From NCBI GenBank assembly GCA_002104905.1, contig MCFE01000544.1, positions 1 to 60,031 of the forward strand: 60,031 bases of DNA, read 5' to 3'. The DNA is from Basidiobolus meristosporus CBS 931.73 (taxonomy: Eukaryota > Basidiobolomycota > Basidiobolomycetes > Basidiobolales > Basidiobolaceae). Of this stretch, positions 9,451-20,616 are shown in pieces (position 1 is the first letter of the stretch; each line of letters opens with the position of its first letter). Both the position numbers and the translations under genes were made by a program. Below the pieces are notes generated by a model. The model worked only from the letters and a program-made list of their open reading frames with translations. It did no database searches and had not been told where the DNA came from.

Positions 9451-12400
9451 ATGTCGGATAATCAAGAATGGAAGAATGCCATGCAGCAAATCCTGGCCCA
9501 ACAGCAACAGTTACTCCAGATCCTCAGCCAACAGCAACAAGGAATGGCTACCATGGCTCAGAGCCAGCAAAGCCCTGTCAAGAGCAACTTTAGTGTGAAG
9601 GTCAACTGGTACCATGGCAGAGTCAATGAAAACCTGGGAACTTGGCTCTTTCAGATTGAAGAAGCATTTAAAGCTAAAGGAATTGCTCCAGAGAGCAAGT
9701 TGCATTATGCAGCTTCTTACCTGGCAGATGCAGCTTTACAGTGGTACCACAACAAGATCAGGTCAGCTACTATGATGGGATGCTCTACAATCTCTACCTG
9801 GGATGAGTTTGTGTCGGAAATTCAGGATGCTTTTGAACCTCCACACCAGCAGACACTACTAAGAAGAAAGTTAAAGACACTCAGACAGAAAGGAATGGTG
9901 CAAGAATACATCTATGAGTACAGATGTCTACTTGGACAAATTGAAAGAATGGACCCCTTGGATCAAGATGAATACTTTGTTGATGGGTTGAAAGAAAGAA
10001 CTTGCAAGGAAGTCAATTACCAAAGACCTCAGACTATTGAAGAAGCCATCAAGATTGCCATTGACTATGACTCAGCTATGTTTGGAGTTGGGAAGCCTAC
10101 AGTGACTAATCAGAAAGGCTATAATCATTATGAAAGAAGACAATCAGAAGTAGTACCAATGGAAATAGATGCTATGCAGAAGAATCCCTCCTCAGAAGAA
10201 TGCAAGAAGAGAGGACTTTGCTTCAATTGCCACCAGCAGGGACATATTGCAAAGTACTGCCCTAAGAGAAGAAATGAACACCAGCCAACAAGAACCTTCA
10301 ACCATATTGAGTCCCATGAACACAGTAATGTGGAAGATGAGCTTGAAGAATACTTGGAACTCACCTTCCATATGACAGAAGAGTACTTGTCCCATATGAC
10401 TTCAAACTCAGGGAAGTTATTATACTTGAATGGAGTAATCAATGGAGTACCTGCCAAGATCATGATTGACTTGGGAGCATTGCATGAGTACATGTCAGAG
10501 CAATTTGCTTTGAAAGCTGGAATCAACTCGGAACCTACCAAATCAACTTCAGTTTCCACCGCTGATGGGAACTCCCACATAATCAACCGTATTACCCAGC
10601 CAGTAAGAATGAAGATCAATGACTATGAAGAAGACCTACAGGCTTATATATTTGGGAACTGCAAGTTTGACATTGTACTTGGGAAAACCTGGCTATTTTG
10701 TTGTAATCCATCAATCAACTGGAGAACCCATGCTACTCAGATCCAAAAAGACAACAAGACCTATGAGCTATTACCAGCCAGGCTGGATTTCAACTTGGTC
10801 AATTCCAGTGTGTGTGAGACAAGTGAGCTTAGCAAGACCCAGTTCTGTAGAGCACTGAGAAAAGGTATCCAGATGTTCCTCATGGCAGTATTACAGGAGG
10901 ATTCCTCTACCCCAGCACCCCAGCAGGTCCAGACTCTCTTGAAGAAATATTCAGACATGTTTCCAGATGAGCTTGTAAGCCTACCACCAGTCAGAGACGT
11001 GGATCATGCCATTGACACAGGAGATAGCCCTCCAGTGAGCAAGACACCTTACAGAATGAGTCCATTAGAATTGGAGGAAATGAAGAGACAAATTGATCAG
11101 CTATTGGAACAAGGATACATCAGGCCCAGCAAGTCACCCTGGGGAGCACCAGTGCTTTTTGTGAAAAAGAAGGATGGAACACTTAGGATGTGCATTGACT
11201 ACAGAGCCCTGAACTCAGTTACCGTCAAGAATAAGTACCCCATACCTTGGATTGATGAGCTTTTGGACCAACTTAATGGCACCACTATTTTCAGCAAGAT
11301 TGACCTCATGTCAGGATACAACCAGATTAGAGTGAAACCAGAAGATATCCCTAAGACAGCATTCAGGACCAGATATGGACATTATGAGTACTTAGTCATG
11401 AGTTTTGGCCTCACTAATGCCCCTGCAACATTCATGACGCTGATGCAGACTGTCTTTCAGGAGTACTTAGACAAGTTTGTGATAATCTACCTGGATGACA
11501 TATTGATATACAGCAAGACAGAAGAGGATGACATAGTGCACATTGAAAAGGTCTTGAAGAAACTAAGAGAGAACAAGCTATATGGCAAACTAGCCAAGTG
11601 TGAATTCTTCAAGGAACACATAGAATATCTGGGACACATAGTTACTAGCACAGGAGTAACCTTAGACCCCAAGAAGGTGGAAGTAATCAAGAATTTGAAG
11701 CAGCCCCATAGCATATCAGAACTCAGATCCTTCCTTGGAATGGTTTCCTATTATCGGAGATTTGTCAAGTCATTTGCAAGTATTGCAGCCCCTTTAACTG
11801 ATATCCTCAAGAAAGACAATACCTACAAGTGGGACATAGCTTGTGAGACTGCCTTCCAGACGCTAAAGAATGAACTTGCTAAACTGCCAAGCTTAAGAAT
11901 ACCAGACTTCAGAAAAGAGTTCACTCTATGCACAGATGCTTCAGATTATGCAATTGGTGGAGTGCTGAGCCAAGAACACAAGGGAAAGACTACCCTGTTG
12001 CCTTTGAATCCAAGAAACTGAACTCAGCAGAACAAAACTATCCAGTCCATGAGAAGGAGATGCTTGCTATAGTACACTGTTTGAAGACATGAAGATGCTA
12101 TATTGAAGGAGTCAAATGCACTGTGAAGACTGATCATGCCTCCCTCAAGTATATATTTACTCAGAAGGTACTCTCTAGAAGAATGACAAGATGGAGTGAA
12201 TACATTCAGCAATTTGACCTGGAGATTGTCTACTGTCCTGGAAAAAACAACACAGTTGCTGATGCCTTATCAAGATTAGATCAAGTTGCACAACTCAACT
12301 TGGTGCATGAATCAGATTGGCCTAGCCTATTACCAAAGTACTTGGAGGACCAAGTCATTCATAATGAGGTGGATGAAGATATCAAGAAGATAATCCGTGA

Positions 12401-13582
12401 TGAAGCCAGCAAATTTGTTGTACAGAATGAAACACTCTACCAAATTGTTGATGGAAGCCCTATTGCCTATTGTCCTTATGTTGCTTGCCTGGATTTAATA
12501 CATAAGATACACAATGGATATGGACATCTTGGGATTGAAGGAACCTATAGCCTTGTGAAAGCCAGAGCATGGTGGCCCAGAATGAAACAAGACATTGAGA
12601 AGCTAGTAAAAACATGCCCAAACTGCCAAATCAATCAGGGCCAACCACAAAGAATTGCCAAACTCTTCCCTTTGGAGCCTGTAAGACCATTTGAGAGATG
12701 GGGAATTGACTTTATTGGAAGAATGCCAACTACCAGGAAATGCAACTGTTGGATCCTAGTAGCAATTGACCATACCACTAAATGGCCAGTTGCTAAAGCT
12801 GTACCAATAGCCAGTGAACAAGAAGTTCCAAGTTTAATTTACCATGAGATCCTAATGAAGTTTGGATGCCCTGTGGAGATCTTATCCAATAGAGGAGCAA
12901 ATTTTATGGCAAAGACATTAGAGGCTTACCTGGAAATGCAGCAGATCAGACACTTGAAAACCTTGGCATATCACCCCAGAACTAATGGAGTCACTGAGCG
13001 GTTTAATGGTTATTTGGAAAAATGCTGACCAAGTATGCAAATGGAGTTGTCAGTAGATGGGATGAGTATATAGACCAAGCACTCTTTGCATGCAGAGTCA
13101 GAGTACACAACACCACCCAGCAATCACCATTTTACTTAGTTTGTGGATGTGAACCAAGGATTCCAGGAGATCTCACACAACCAAAACTTACAGACACCTC
13201 AGAAGATGAACTCAGTCAGCCAAGTAGACACCAGCAGCTGGAACAAAGACGTCAAGAGGCACAGACCAAAGTATCTCAAAGTGCAGAAAAGATGAAGCAG
13301 AGATTTGATAAGACTATAGCACCAGAAGCATTGACAGTTGGGAACTTTGTATTGCTAAGAAACAACACTTGAAAGAAGTTTGAGCCACAATGGACAGGAC
13401 CATTCAAGATCATCAGAGAATGTCCATTTGCAACTTACCAACTGGTGGACAAACAAGGCAATGTCCGGGAAGACTTAGTGCATAGGGACAGACTCAAGCG
13501 TGCAAGACTTGCTGATAATACTGAACCATCAAGATATTGGTATCACAAGAAAAGAGATTCAGGAGAACCCTCTCAACTTTAG
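9451..13582 (+). pseudogene. Gypsy-2 gag-pol polyprotein, broken
   Basis: Starts [13 protein letters not shown], the same start as the intact copy. Domains are gag, a CCHC knuckle ([14 protein letters not shown], about residue 257), protease, reverse transcriptase with YLDD (about 11488), RNase H with [10 protein letters not shown], a zinc-binding HHCC domain and the integrase core. Defects: protease DSG is DLG (10468-10476); a 1-nt loss near 11985 leads to a stop at 12019; TGG is TGA near 12090; the integrase second Asp is Asn (SNRGANF, near 12890); there is a frameshift near 13010; CGG is TGA at 13370. It cannot yield an active polyprotein. The last block still aligns to the end of the intact protein ([11 protein letters not shown]). 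Confidence 0.95.
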
Positions 13583-13592
13583 TAGGGGAGAA

Positions 13593-13960
13593 TGTTATGA
13601 TCTGCCGCTTGAATGTTTAAGTTAGATTAGTTTTTAGTCAAATCAATTAGTATATGTTTAGGTTATCAGGATATCAGTATTATCTATGAAATCAGTAGCA
13701 TTAGTCAGCAAATGAATAAGCAGATCCTTATCAGACAGAAATAGATATATTAAGTAGGATCTTATTGGGTGATGATGATGCAATCAAATGAGGCATCAGC
13801 CACAGCCTACATTAGGAAATACAATTAGTCAGCAATTGATCTGGCAAAATGTATATAAGGAGCTGCTGGAACCTCAATAAAAATCAGTTCAAGTTTTAGT
13901 GAATACAATACTAGCTAAACTCCCTATTCCTCTACAACTCTTATACCAAGACTTGTAACA
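13593..13960 (+). repeat. 3' LTR of Gypsy-2 (+ copy)
   Basis: 368 bp, preceded by the purine-rich tract AGTAGGGGAGAA (13581-13592). It differs from the 5' LTR at about five positions, mostly transversions, e.g. atcagtatat versus atcaggatat. Confidence 0.95.
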
Positions 13961-14423
13961 CTCCAATGCAAATAAGGCATACAGACTATACAATACCAAA
14001 GGAAAGAAGCCAATCAAATCTAGGGATGTGTTGTTTGACTAAAACTCAAGATTTTAACTAAAAATGACACCATGTGATGTCAAACATTTAATCTCAAGCA
14101 CACCAACAATTGGAATGGAATCAGAGCAAAACAGTATGATTTTTCATTGCAAAGGATTCTACAACTGCAGTTCAGCCTGAATTAGTGGCCAGGAATATCC
14201 CAGAAGTGATTGTTCAGTGTCACAAGGCAGATGATCAAACCAGATTAGAAAAAGCCCAAATTATTATGTCATTGATGGTAGAAGCTTAGTCTATGGCAAT
14301 TCAGTCCATTTTTGTCAGCCTCCTAATATAAAAGAGGCCCTCAGCCAAAGTTTTGAGATCTGCAATTACCAAGGAGTAGCAGGCCCTGATTGAGAATCAT
14401 ACTTTGGACTTGGTAATATTTAT
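13961..14423 (+). pseudogene. Copia-2 pol fragment right of Gypsy-2
   Basis: Continues the integrase tail and the linker to reverse transcriptase: a phrase like NANKAYRLYNTKGKKPIKSRDVLFD, then the region where the RT begins (ITKE.QALIENHTLDLV). It stops at 14423, where a Copia-2 LTR begins, so most of RT and RNase H is missing. Equivalent sequence in the longer relic runs about 5610-6070. Confidence 0.75.
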
Positions 14424-14623
14424 TGTAAGAATTTGTAACTCCACCTAAATATTGGCCCCACTAGGTTACTTAGATCACTATCTACAGATATTAGAGAATA
14501 CTGGCCAAATGCCTGATTGGTATATACTTGGAATATTTTCATCCAAGTATCATGTACTCAGAGCATGAAATTCTCAAAGTTATTGAAACAGTCCCAAACA
14601 TTGCACACATGCTATTAGGTCCT
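14424..14623 (+). repeat. Copia-2 LTR, left part
   Basis: TGTAAGAATTTGTAACTCC onward aligns with other Copia-2 LTRs and stops at the insertion of T element copy B. The right part is 16716-16861. Together, less one 5-bp duplication, they make about 341 bp, the normal LTR length. Confidence 0.82.
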
Positions 14624-14920
14624 CCTATGAAAAATTATTGTAAGGATCCCATCAAAAGGCCATCACAAAGTTAAAGTTCCATAACTAAGAGGTACTGATC
14701 CTGTCACAACACTGTCCAGACACCTGACCTGATGTTTCTTTTTTGCTTGCTTTGATCTCTCAACTGTAGTTGTGATGGGCTCCTGTAAAAGCTGCTAATT
14801 TTTATCACTGCCCAGTCCTTCACTACTACTTTGACTGAGTACTTCTTGAGTGGTACTACACCTTTTCCTTAATAAATGTTGTGCTGGTGCATCTGTGTCT
14901 GTGCACTTGTCCCTAATTTG
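14624..14920 (-). pseudogene. T element copy B: distal end of gene 2
   Basis: On the minus strand this matches the 205-bp repeat unit of 41850-42300 ('caaagtagtagtgaaggac') and the terminal segment of 43560-43644. It contains stops. It sits next to the left terminal repeat, so gene 2 reads toward this end of the element. Confidence 0.65.
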
Positions 14921-14929
14921 CACTCTTCC

Positions 14930-16400
14930 AGCTACCTGGATATATTCCAGTCATACCCCATCTGTGGAAGTTGATGCAGTCCAACAAATATTGCAAAGCT
15001 ATACAGTACTGCACTCAGTATCAATCAAGTGCAAACGTATCTAATATATTCAATGGCAAGCATTACAAACAGCTAAGAAGCAAGGGCTACTTTGAAGGTA
15101 TAAAGGACCATGCCTTTGCCTTAGCACTTGATGGATTCTCTTTAAACAAGTACTCTAACAGCAAATTCTGCTGGCCACTGATTCTCATCAATCTGAATCT
15201 GCTGCCCATCTTACAGTATCAGAGCAATAATATGATGGCAGTCTCATTGGTATTAGGCCTAAATCATTGTTCAGCCTGGATAGCTGCCCGTATCCATTGC
15301 TGGATGAGTTTTGTATGCTTTCCAGCAAGATAACAGCAAATGGTCATCATGTAAAAGCACATATTAATAGCTGCATTGGAGACACCCCAGCCATCAGCAA
15401 GATAGCAGGTTTTTCTGGGCAAAATTGACAGTATTGCTGTCAAATGTGTGAGATCCAGGAGATTTACTCCTTAACTCACACACTATACTATTACCCAGTC
15501 ACCAGAACTGAGAACATCATCTTCCCACATAGAGAAAGTACAAAAGTCAGCATGCAATTGCAGCAAAATTGGTAAGCTATAAGCCATTTGCAAGAATATG
15601 GAATCTATTGGAAGCTGGAGATATTTAAGATAGAGTGTATCTGTTGGAGCAAAAGCTTTCCACTGGGAGCAATGAATTTGCTTATGAACAATATCCCTTT
15701 ACTGATGACCAAGTTGTATGTGATGCACTTCAAGCTATATGCTCCCTCTGAAATACTGAAGAAATTTGAAAGAATTGACAAGATATTACAGAGAATCCAC
15801 TGCCCTAAGTACTTCTCACAGGTTCCAATCAGTATTTATATGCATACAGTAGACCTCTGCCACTACTGTATCAATTCTCCACCACATCTTGCGTGGTGTG
15901 TGGAGAATTTTGGGCCTTGCTTCACCTTTTGGGAGCTTCTTATGGAGTGGATGTGTGGGTGGATAGGAAGACAAGTCAAGTAGCAGGTACTATTTTGTCC
16001 CAATCTCATCAAGAATATTACCTTCAAGTCCTTCATGAATATGATGAGTTGACACATGGAGGACAGCCAGGAAGAGTTGGAAAATACTGAGGACAAATGT
16101 ACACATGGAGACACCTATGTCTATGGCATTAAGAAGCTAAGCAGCCTCAATGCATGGGTAATCAGTTAAGTAATGCAAAGTTGGGTTGGGTGCTTTTTGA
16201 TTCAAACTATATTTGAAATACCCAAGGTAGTAGTGGGCAAGCAAATAAAGTGGTGTGATTCTACAGTGGAATATATGAATTGCACTAGGAGAGGTAGAAA
16301 AAGGAAATACCATTTGGTAAATTGGTACAGTAGCATTGTACAGAACTAGCAGTAGGCCACCACACTGCCACTATAATTCTATCAGAGTCTTGCTGTGAGG
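14930..16400 (+). pseudogene. T element copy B: tnp2-type transposase fragment
   Basis: Includes CKAIQ..YQSSANVSNIFNG (about 14990-15050), the catalytic-core signature DGFSLNKYSNSKFCWPLIL near 15130, IDKILQRIHCPKYFSQVPIS near 15775-15830 and a C-terminal block around HEYDELTHGGQPGRVGKY (16040-16090). Frames change at least three times. Compared with 51760-52170, a segment around MFARCxCYQQYKVY is missing between about 16180 and 16210. Non-functional. From about 16400 to 16715 only noncoding 3' sequence is seen, and it is shared with 44605-44703 and 51319-51420. Confidence 0.8.
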
Positions 16401-16715
16401 CAGTCAAAATACCGTCAAGTTTCTTGCCATACAAGGTAATGTATTTCCTGGCTGGTTGGATTTATTGAAAATAGTTATAGAGCGCAAAATAACCGCAACA
16501 ATACCATGCAAGTATTGTCACAGCACCAATCAAATCTTGTCAAGTTTTATGACTTTAATAGGCAGTAAAATTAGCCAAATACCCTTGTGATCCCAGCAAA
16601 AGATTGCTAGAAGGGTCACTAATTCCAAGCTGCTAGTATTATGATGATCTTTAAACAGGATTTTGATGGCAGATCTGGATAGGATCCACCCATGGGACCA
16701 AATTATTCTCATAGG

Positions 16716-16861
16716 GTCCTTCCTAAGCATATTCTTTATGCTGATTATGCCAAGATCAGATAAGGTATATATATTACTTCTACAATCAATGAATCATCAA
16801 GTGAGAGCCACATAGTCCACTTATTCTGCAAATCACTTCTAATGTCTCCAAGACACTTACA
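16716..16861 (+). repeat. Copia-2 LTR, right part
   Basis: Begins gtccttcctaagc and ends 'agacacttaca'. It aligns with the right part of 33023-33375 and is directly followed by a degenerate copia primer site and gag, as expected of a 5' LTR. Confidence 0.8.
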
Positions 16862-17111
16862 ACAGCTTGTAAGCCCTATCTGCAATGTCTACTACCGCTA
16901 AAACTGGAGCTGTTCCCTTGGCTAAAAAGTTGAATGGAGCTGACTACCAAGCCTGGAAGGTGAAGATGAAGATGAAGATGTAGAAACTGCTATAGGAAAG
17001 AGGCCTTTTGGATATTGTAGTGGGAGAAGGATGCCCTTCTAAGGATGAGGCAGAGGAAGCCTTGATGCACTAGAAGAAATTACAAAGTGCCTTTAATTGC
17101 ATTTGCCTTAC
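16862..17111 (+). pseudogene. Copia-2 gag, 5' fragment
   Basis: After a decayed primer site (CTTGTAAGCCC) the frame begins MSTTAKTGAVPLAKKLNGADY at about 16890, parallel to 33410 (MSTTDITGVSPSAEKLDRSNY). A small GAAGAT triplet expansion and stops follow. It is cut at 17111 by a T-element terminus. Confidence 0.75.
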
Positions 17112-17567
17112 CCTATGGAAATAAATATGATGATCCCAACAAATGGCTGTTGCAAAGCTTAGATCCCATGACCAAGAGGTACTGATGCTGTTAGGACACC
17201 ATACAAAGGCTGTTTAGAAAAAACTGCACTCAGATTCCACAAAAAGCTTGGTCAAAACTTTTCATCACAACAATATTTAAATGGCTGATGATAGGTTCTC
17301 TGCTAGTTCTCTTGCTTACTGATTGTGGACACTCAATTGCCACACATATTTGTATACATTGATTGGTATTGCCTCTTTCTCTCACTCCGTACTTCCTGAC
17401 TCAATCAATGCTTTTACTTTTCATGCATACAAGCTGGTTTTTTTCCTGCCACACTACAGTTGTAACTAAATTGCCAATTGTACTGACCTTTACAAGTCCC
17501 TGTAGCTAGCACTAACATTAAGACCAACCTCACACTCAGCAAGTAGCTCCTTTGGAATCCAATGTTC
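17112..17567 (-). pseudogene. T element: terminal segment with the end of gene 2
   Basis: Starts with CCTATGGAAATAAATATG, a version of the T-element terminal repeat, at a junction inside Copia-2 gag. The rest is the reverse complement of 25080-25490 and 43160-43620 (gene-2 tail and following noncoding end). It ends at 17567, next to the Harbinger-like element. Confidence 0.68.
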
Positions 17568-17570
17568 AAT

Positions 17571-18902
17571 AGACTTGTTCTGTTGGATAGTGCTGCATAG
17601 TGCCAGCCTGTTTATAGTGCTGGATCAATCTGGCATTATCTGGCACTATAGTTACTACCATAATCCCAGTGGTAGGATATAGTGATTAGTAATATTACTC
17701 AATCTTACTTATGTTGCTCAGAGTAGTACATTCCTTGCTTTATTCACTCTTCGTAATGTTCCAGACACATTTCTCTCAGTGGGTGTCTTCTTGCATGAAT
17801 ATACTATGCATTGATAAGTATCTTAACTACTTTACTTATTTTGCTGTTTTCTCCTATGTATGACCTTCCTCTGTATTTACCTGCCAATATGCTGAATCTC
17901 TTCAGATATCCAAATGTATGCTCTACCCTCACTCTGAAATGATTAAATATCTTGTTGTAGAGCTTCTACTTCCTGCTAAGCACACCATTCCTTGGTATCC
18001 TATAAGCTGTAATACATCCTAAACTCTGACAATCCTCTCCTATATAGGCTAAGTCTGCCATACATTTCTCCCCTCTACTGAATTCTGGATGATTCTCCAC
18101 CCAGTGTGCTTTGTCATGCCTACTTCAAGCAAATGGTCCACTAAACCAGATGATGTAACCCTCAATGTCAGACAATGCCTGAAACTTCACACAGTGTGCC
18201 TTGTACTTGCCAGAATAAAAGTGCCTCAGTCTTCTAGAAGGTCTGCTAATCCTGACTGGGAAGGTATCCCAATACTCCCTACATGGAACCTGTTACTGAA
18301 CACTCTGGGATATGGAGGTCTATTGGAGCTTCTGAACCTAGAACTCCAAGCTTGCTCTAAGTCATCCATACCCTCTGCAAGGTGGTTCTCCATTGCTGTC
18401 AGCTGCAAATGAAAGCTTCTAGGACTTTTGTTGCCATGGATGGTGGGATGAAACCTTTTAGGGCAGTACTTCTTTTAATTGCAGAGAAGCTTAACCAGGG
18501 ATCTTGTTGAGTAGATTGGGGTAGATGAACCACAGAAGATTGGGCTGAGGTGATTCAAATTGATCTGGTGCAATCAGCTTTATTTACCTGATTTTCCATA
18601 CATTATGATCAAATATCCATCAATTGCCGTGTATCCCATCATTATGTTGCAAAAAGCATCCTCAAACAATAACTGGGTATTTTTATTGATGTTTTACTCA
18701 CCAATCTATATTCAAATAGGAGATCTGCAATTGATGTGATCTGATCCATGTCAATGCAATCCAAGATGCATCATTCACAATATATATGGAAAATTCAGCA
18801 ATCATATTAGTTTTGATATGTATTTCATATAAGACCAGGTTGATGCCAATGCACTACTGTATAAGTATCCAAATCTGCCACTATAGTCCCTATACCAAGT
18901 CT
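17571..18902. mobile_element. PIF/Harbinger-like DNA transposon relic (right end uncertain)
   Basis: The left tip AGACTTGTTCTGTTGGATAG is nearly the same as the tips of the foldback elements at 7826 and 45560, and is preceded by aat, the duplication found at 45560. It encloses a minus-strand DDE transposase relic. A possible right tip ends near 18902 ('ccaagtct'), but no matching duplication follows, so that boundary is a guess. Confidence 0.55.
17750..18420 (-). pseudogene. HARBI1-like (DDE_Tnp_4) transposase relic
   Basis: On the minus strand the blocks are DTFPVRISRP...RHFYSGKYKAHCVKFQ (about 18260-18170), IIWFSGPF..SRHDKAHW (about 18145-18090), ADLAYIGED...ITAYR (about 18060-17990) and VRVEHTFGYLKRFSIL (about 17935-17885). 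Asp in DTFP, Asp in RHD and Glu in VEHTFG fit the D-D-E spacing of PIF/Harbinger nucleases. One stop lies between GPF and SRHD, and another before the third block. Reading frames that contain MQLTAMENH in the same place are out of phase with these motifs. Confidence 0.75.
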
Positions 18903-18959
18903 CAACTCATCTTTAGTACAACCCAGATAAAACCTATCCCCCAGCTCATAAGCATGGTC
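18421..18959. other. No recognisable gene; N-terminal remains of the Harbinger-like element or flank
   Basis: AT-rich sequence with scattered short open frames. Nothing aligned to other parts of the window by eye, apart from the candidate element end near 18902. Confidence 0.4.
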
Positions 18960-19546
18960 TGGTCTGGAAAAGTCAATGTTGGATCTGTTTGAGTTCTTGC
19001 CAAATGATCTCAGTATGGCCCAAGTGTATATGATGAGCCTTCATACAGATATTTGTGCACTGCTCATTAATCTAGCAGAACTAGATACCTTGGAGAGTCA
19101 ACAGAGATGAAACAACCAGAGTAGAAATCTGTGGCATGAGTTCTACATCAAGATTCCAGCAGATGTATGCAAGATGTTATATAACAAGATAAGTATTGAA
19201 ATCAAGAATGAGCTGAGAGTGAGGGGATATGATGAGGAAGCTGTGTGGGAACAATTTTGCATGCAGTTTGCTCAGTACAGGCTGGGCATGTCCATTTGTG
19301 CCTTGACTTTGGGAGCTAAAAATATTCTGAGTGTTTTTTTACCTCAAATGACTAATGTATTATGTGATATATTAGTAGAGCTAAGTGGCTTCCAAGAGCA
19401 ATATACAAAGGACTCATCCAGGCAGCAGTTCCAAAGTATTAGACAGAGGGTAAGTGAATACCTTGAGGAATCAGAAGGTGAGCTCCAAGAGGAGTAATAC
19501 AGACCACAAGCAACATTGTCTATATCATGCCAGCACACCTCACCGG

Positions 19547-20616
19547 TGTAGTAGGGTGACAGTGACACCCACTGACAGATGTGCTCATTCCCTTATTTTC
19601 TACTTCCCTATATCTCTACTACACTTATTTTAGTTTTATCCCATTTGTCTTACCCAATCAGTACTATCCCATAAACCGGTTGACTATCACACCTGGTTAC
19701 CTTATTGCATAAGTTACCCCTCACTTTATGTAAGAATACTAGCTATAAGTACTTCTATATTAGGCAAGTACCCGCACCAGTACCCGTGACACATGATCAG
19801 CCCGTGTCACCATCCCTACCATTTCCATACCATATATGGTATCCCCATGTTACACAGGTTTCAGAATACTGATTGCTGATTGGTTGGATGTGCTGTGCCT
19901 CTTAGAACCATCAGGCACCTACTTAGAAATTCTTAGGTCATTCTGATGTCATTAAGATTTCTATTGATCTCTGGAACCTTCTGGAACACCATGATTAGTA
20001 ATCACTTAGCCAGTGAGAAAAGTATATAAGGGAGGCTATCCCTCAACAATAAATCATCATCCCTTTTATCAATATACCAACTTGTTGATTAGTGTGATCA
20101 CTGCTACCTGCTGCTACCTGAACTTCCAACCCCAGACCACAGGACACTCCCAGGAAACCACGCTGACAGCCAACTGACCTTGGAGGCACTACTTGTGAGG
20201 AATACTCAGAGTAGGTATCTTTTATTATATTTGATTCTTTCCCAAGTTTGTTCTTGTACAGGCAAAGATACTTTTCTGTCTTTGTAACTATTGACCAAAG
20301 CTGCATTCTTATCAAGTCCCTGCTGGTGGAGTTTACAGTTGTTTTGACTTTGGAAGCTTTAGTACATTGTCATCTCAAAGGACGCTGAACCCAGCACATA
20401 CTTTTATTAAGACGCCAATTAAGTTAGGGATTGTAGCTCAATAGTTTTCCCTTGACAAGCTTGTGGCTTTATTCCCCTTCACATTAGATTACAGACAGAA
20501 CCCAAGTATTCCTAGCAAGCTTTTGCCAGAGGTTATCGCACCCAGTGAACACCCCACACACAAAACACTTGAGAAGTGTTGGACGTATCTCTCCCTTGGA
20601 CTTATACACCACCACA
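19547..20616 (+). repeat. Gypsy-3 solo LTR (1070 bp) with ccgg target duplication
   Basis: TGTAGTAGGGTGACAG...CACCACCACA with ccgg on both sides (19543-19546 and 20617-20620). The CArG box is at 19830-19839, a perfect GAAnnTTCnnGAA at 19974-19986, and TATA-like 'agtatataaggg' near 20022. Removing it restores the reading frame of the surrounding gene. Confidence 0.94.
19974..19986 (+). promoter_or_regulatory. Heat-shock element in Gypsy-3 solo LTR
   Basis: GAAccTTCtgGAA, three perfect alternating units in the same LTR position as 928-940, 4104-4116 (reverse) and 55113-55125. Confidence 0.6.

Larger units (their letters stand above)
9026..13960 (+). mobile_element. Gypsy-2 LTR retrotransposon, defective copy
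   Basis: A 4935-bp Ty3/Gypsy element with two 368-bp LTRs, a primer site one base after the 5' LTR, a purine tract before the 3' LTR and the 4-bp duplication ctcc (9022-9025 and 13961-13964). By eye the LTRs differ at about five positions, so the insertion is not new. Its protein is wrecked relative to the intact copy at 26653-31591. It inserted into a Copia-2 relic. Many differences from the intact copy are C-to-T changes in TCG. Confidence 0.95.
14624..16715. mobile_element. T element copy B: deleted tnp2-type transposon with both ends
   Basis: 2092 bp with inverted ends CCTATGAAAAATTATT (14624) and the complement of CCTATGAGAATAATTT (ending 16715). It is flanked by a perfect 5-bp duplication gtcct (14619-14623 and 16716-16720), and the surrounding Copia-2 LTR is restored when it is removed. 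It keeps the distal end of gene 2 on the minus strand (14624-14920) and transposase sequence on the plus strand (about 14930-16400). The N-terminal halves of both genes and the shared promoter are deleted at about 14920. This is the copy that defines the termini. Confidence 0.82.

Noticed and set aside
10128-10619. A 163-aa minus-strand frame
   Set aside because: Shadow of the Gypsy-2 gag-protease frame; the same antisense frame recurs at 29996-30352 only because the sense protein is conserved.
18226-18408. Minus-strand frame MQLTAMENHLAEGMDD...
   Set aside because: Out of phase with the D-D-E motifs of the Harbinger-like transposase in the same place.
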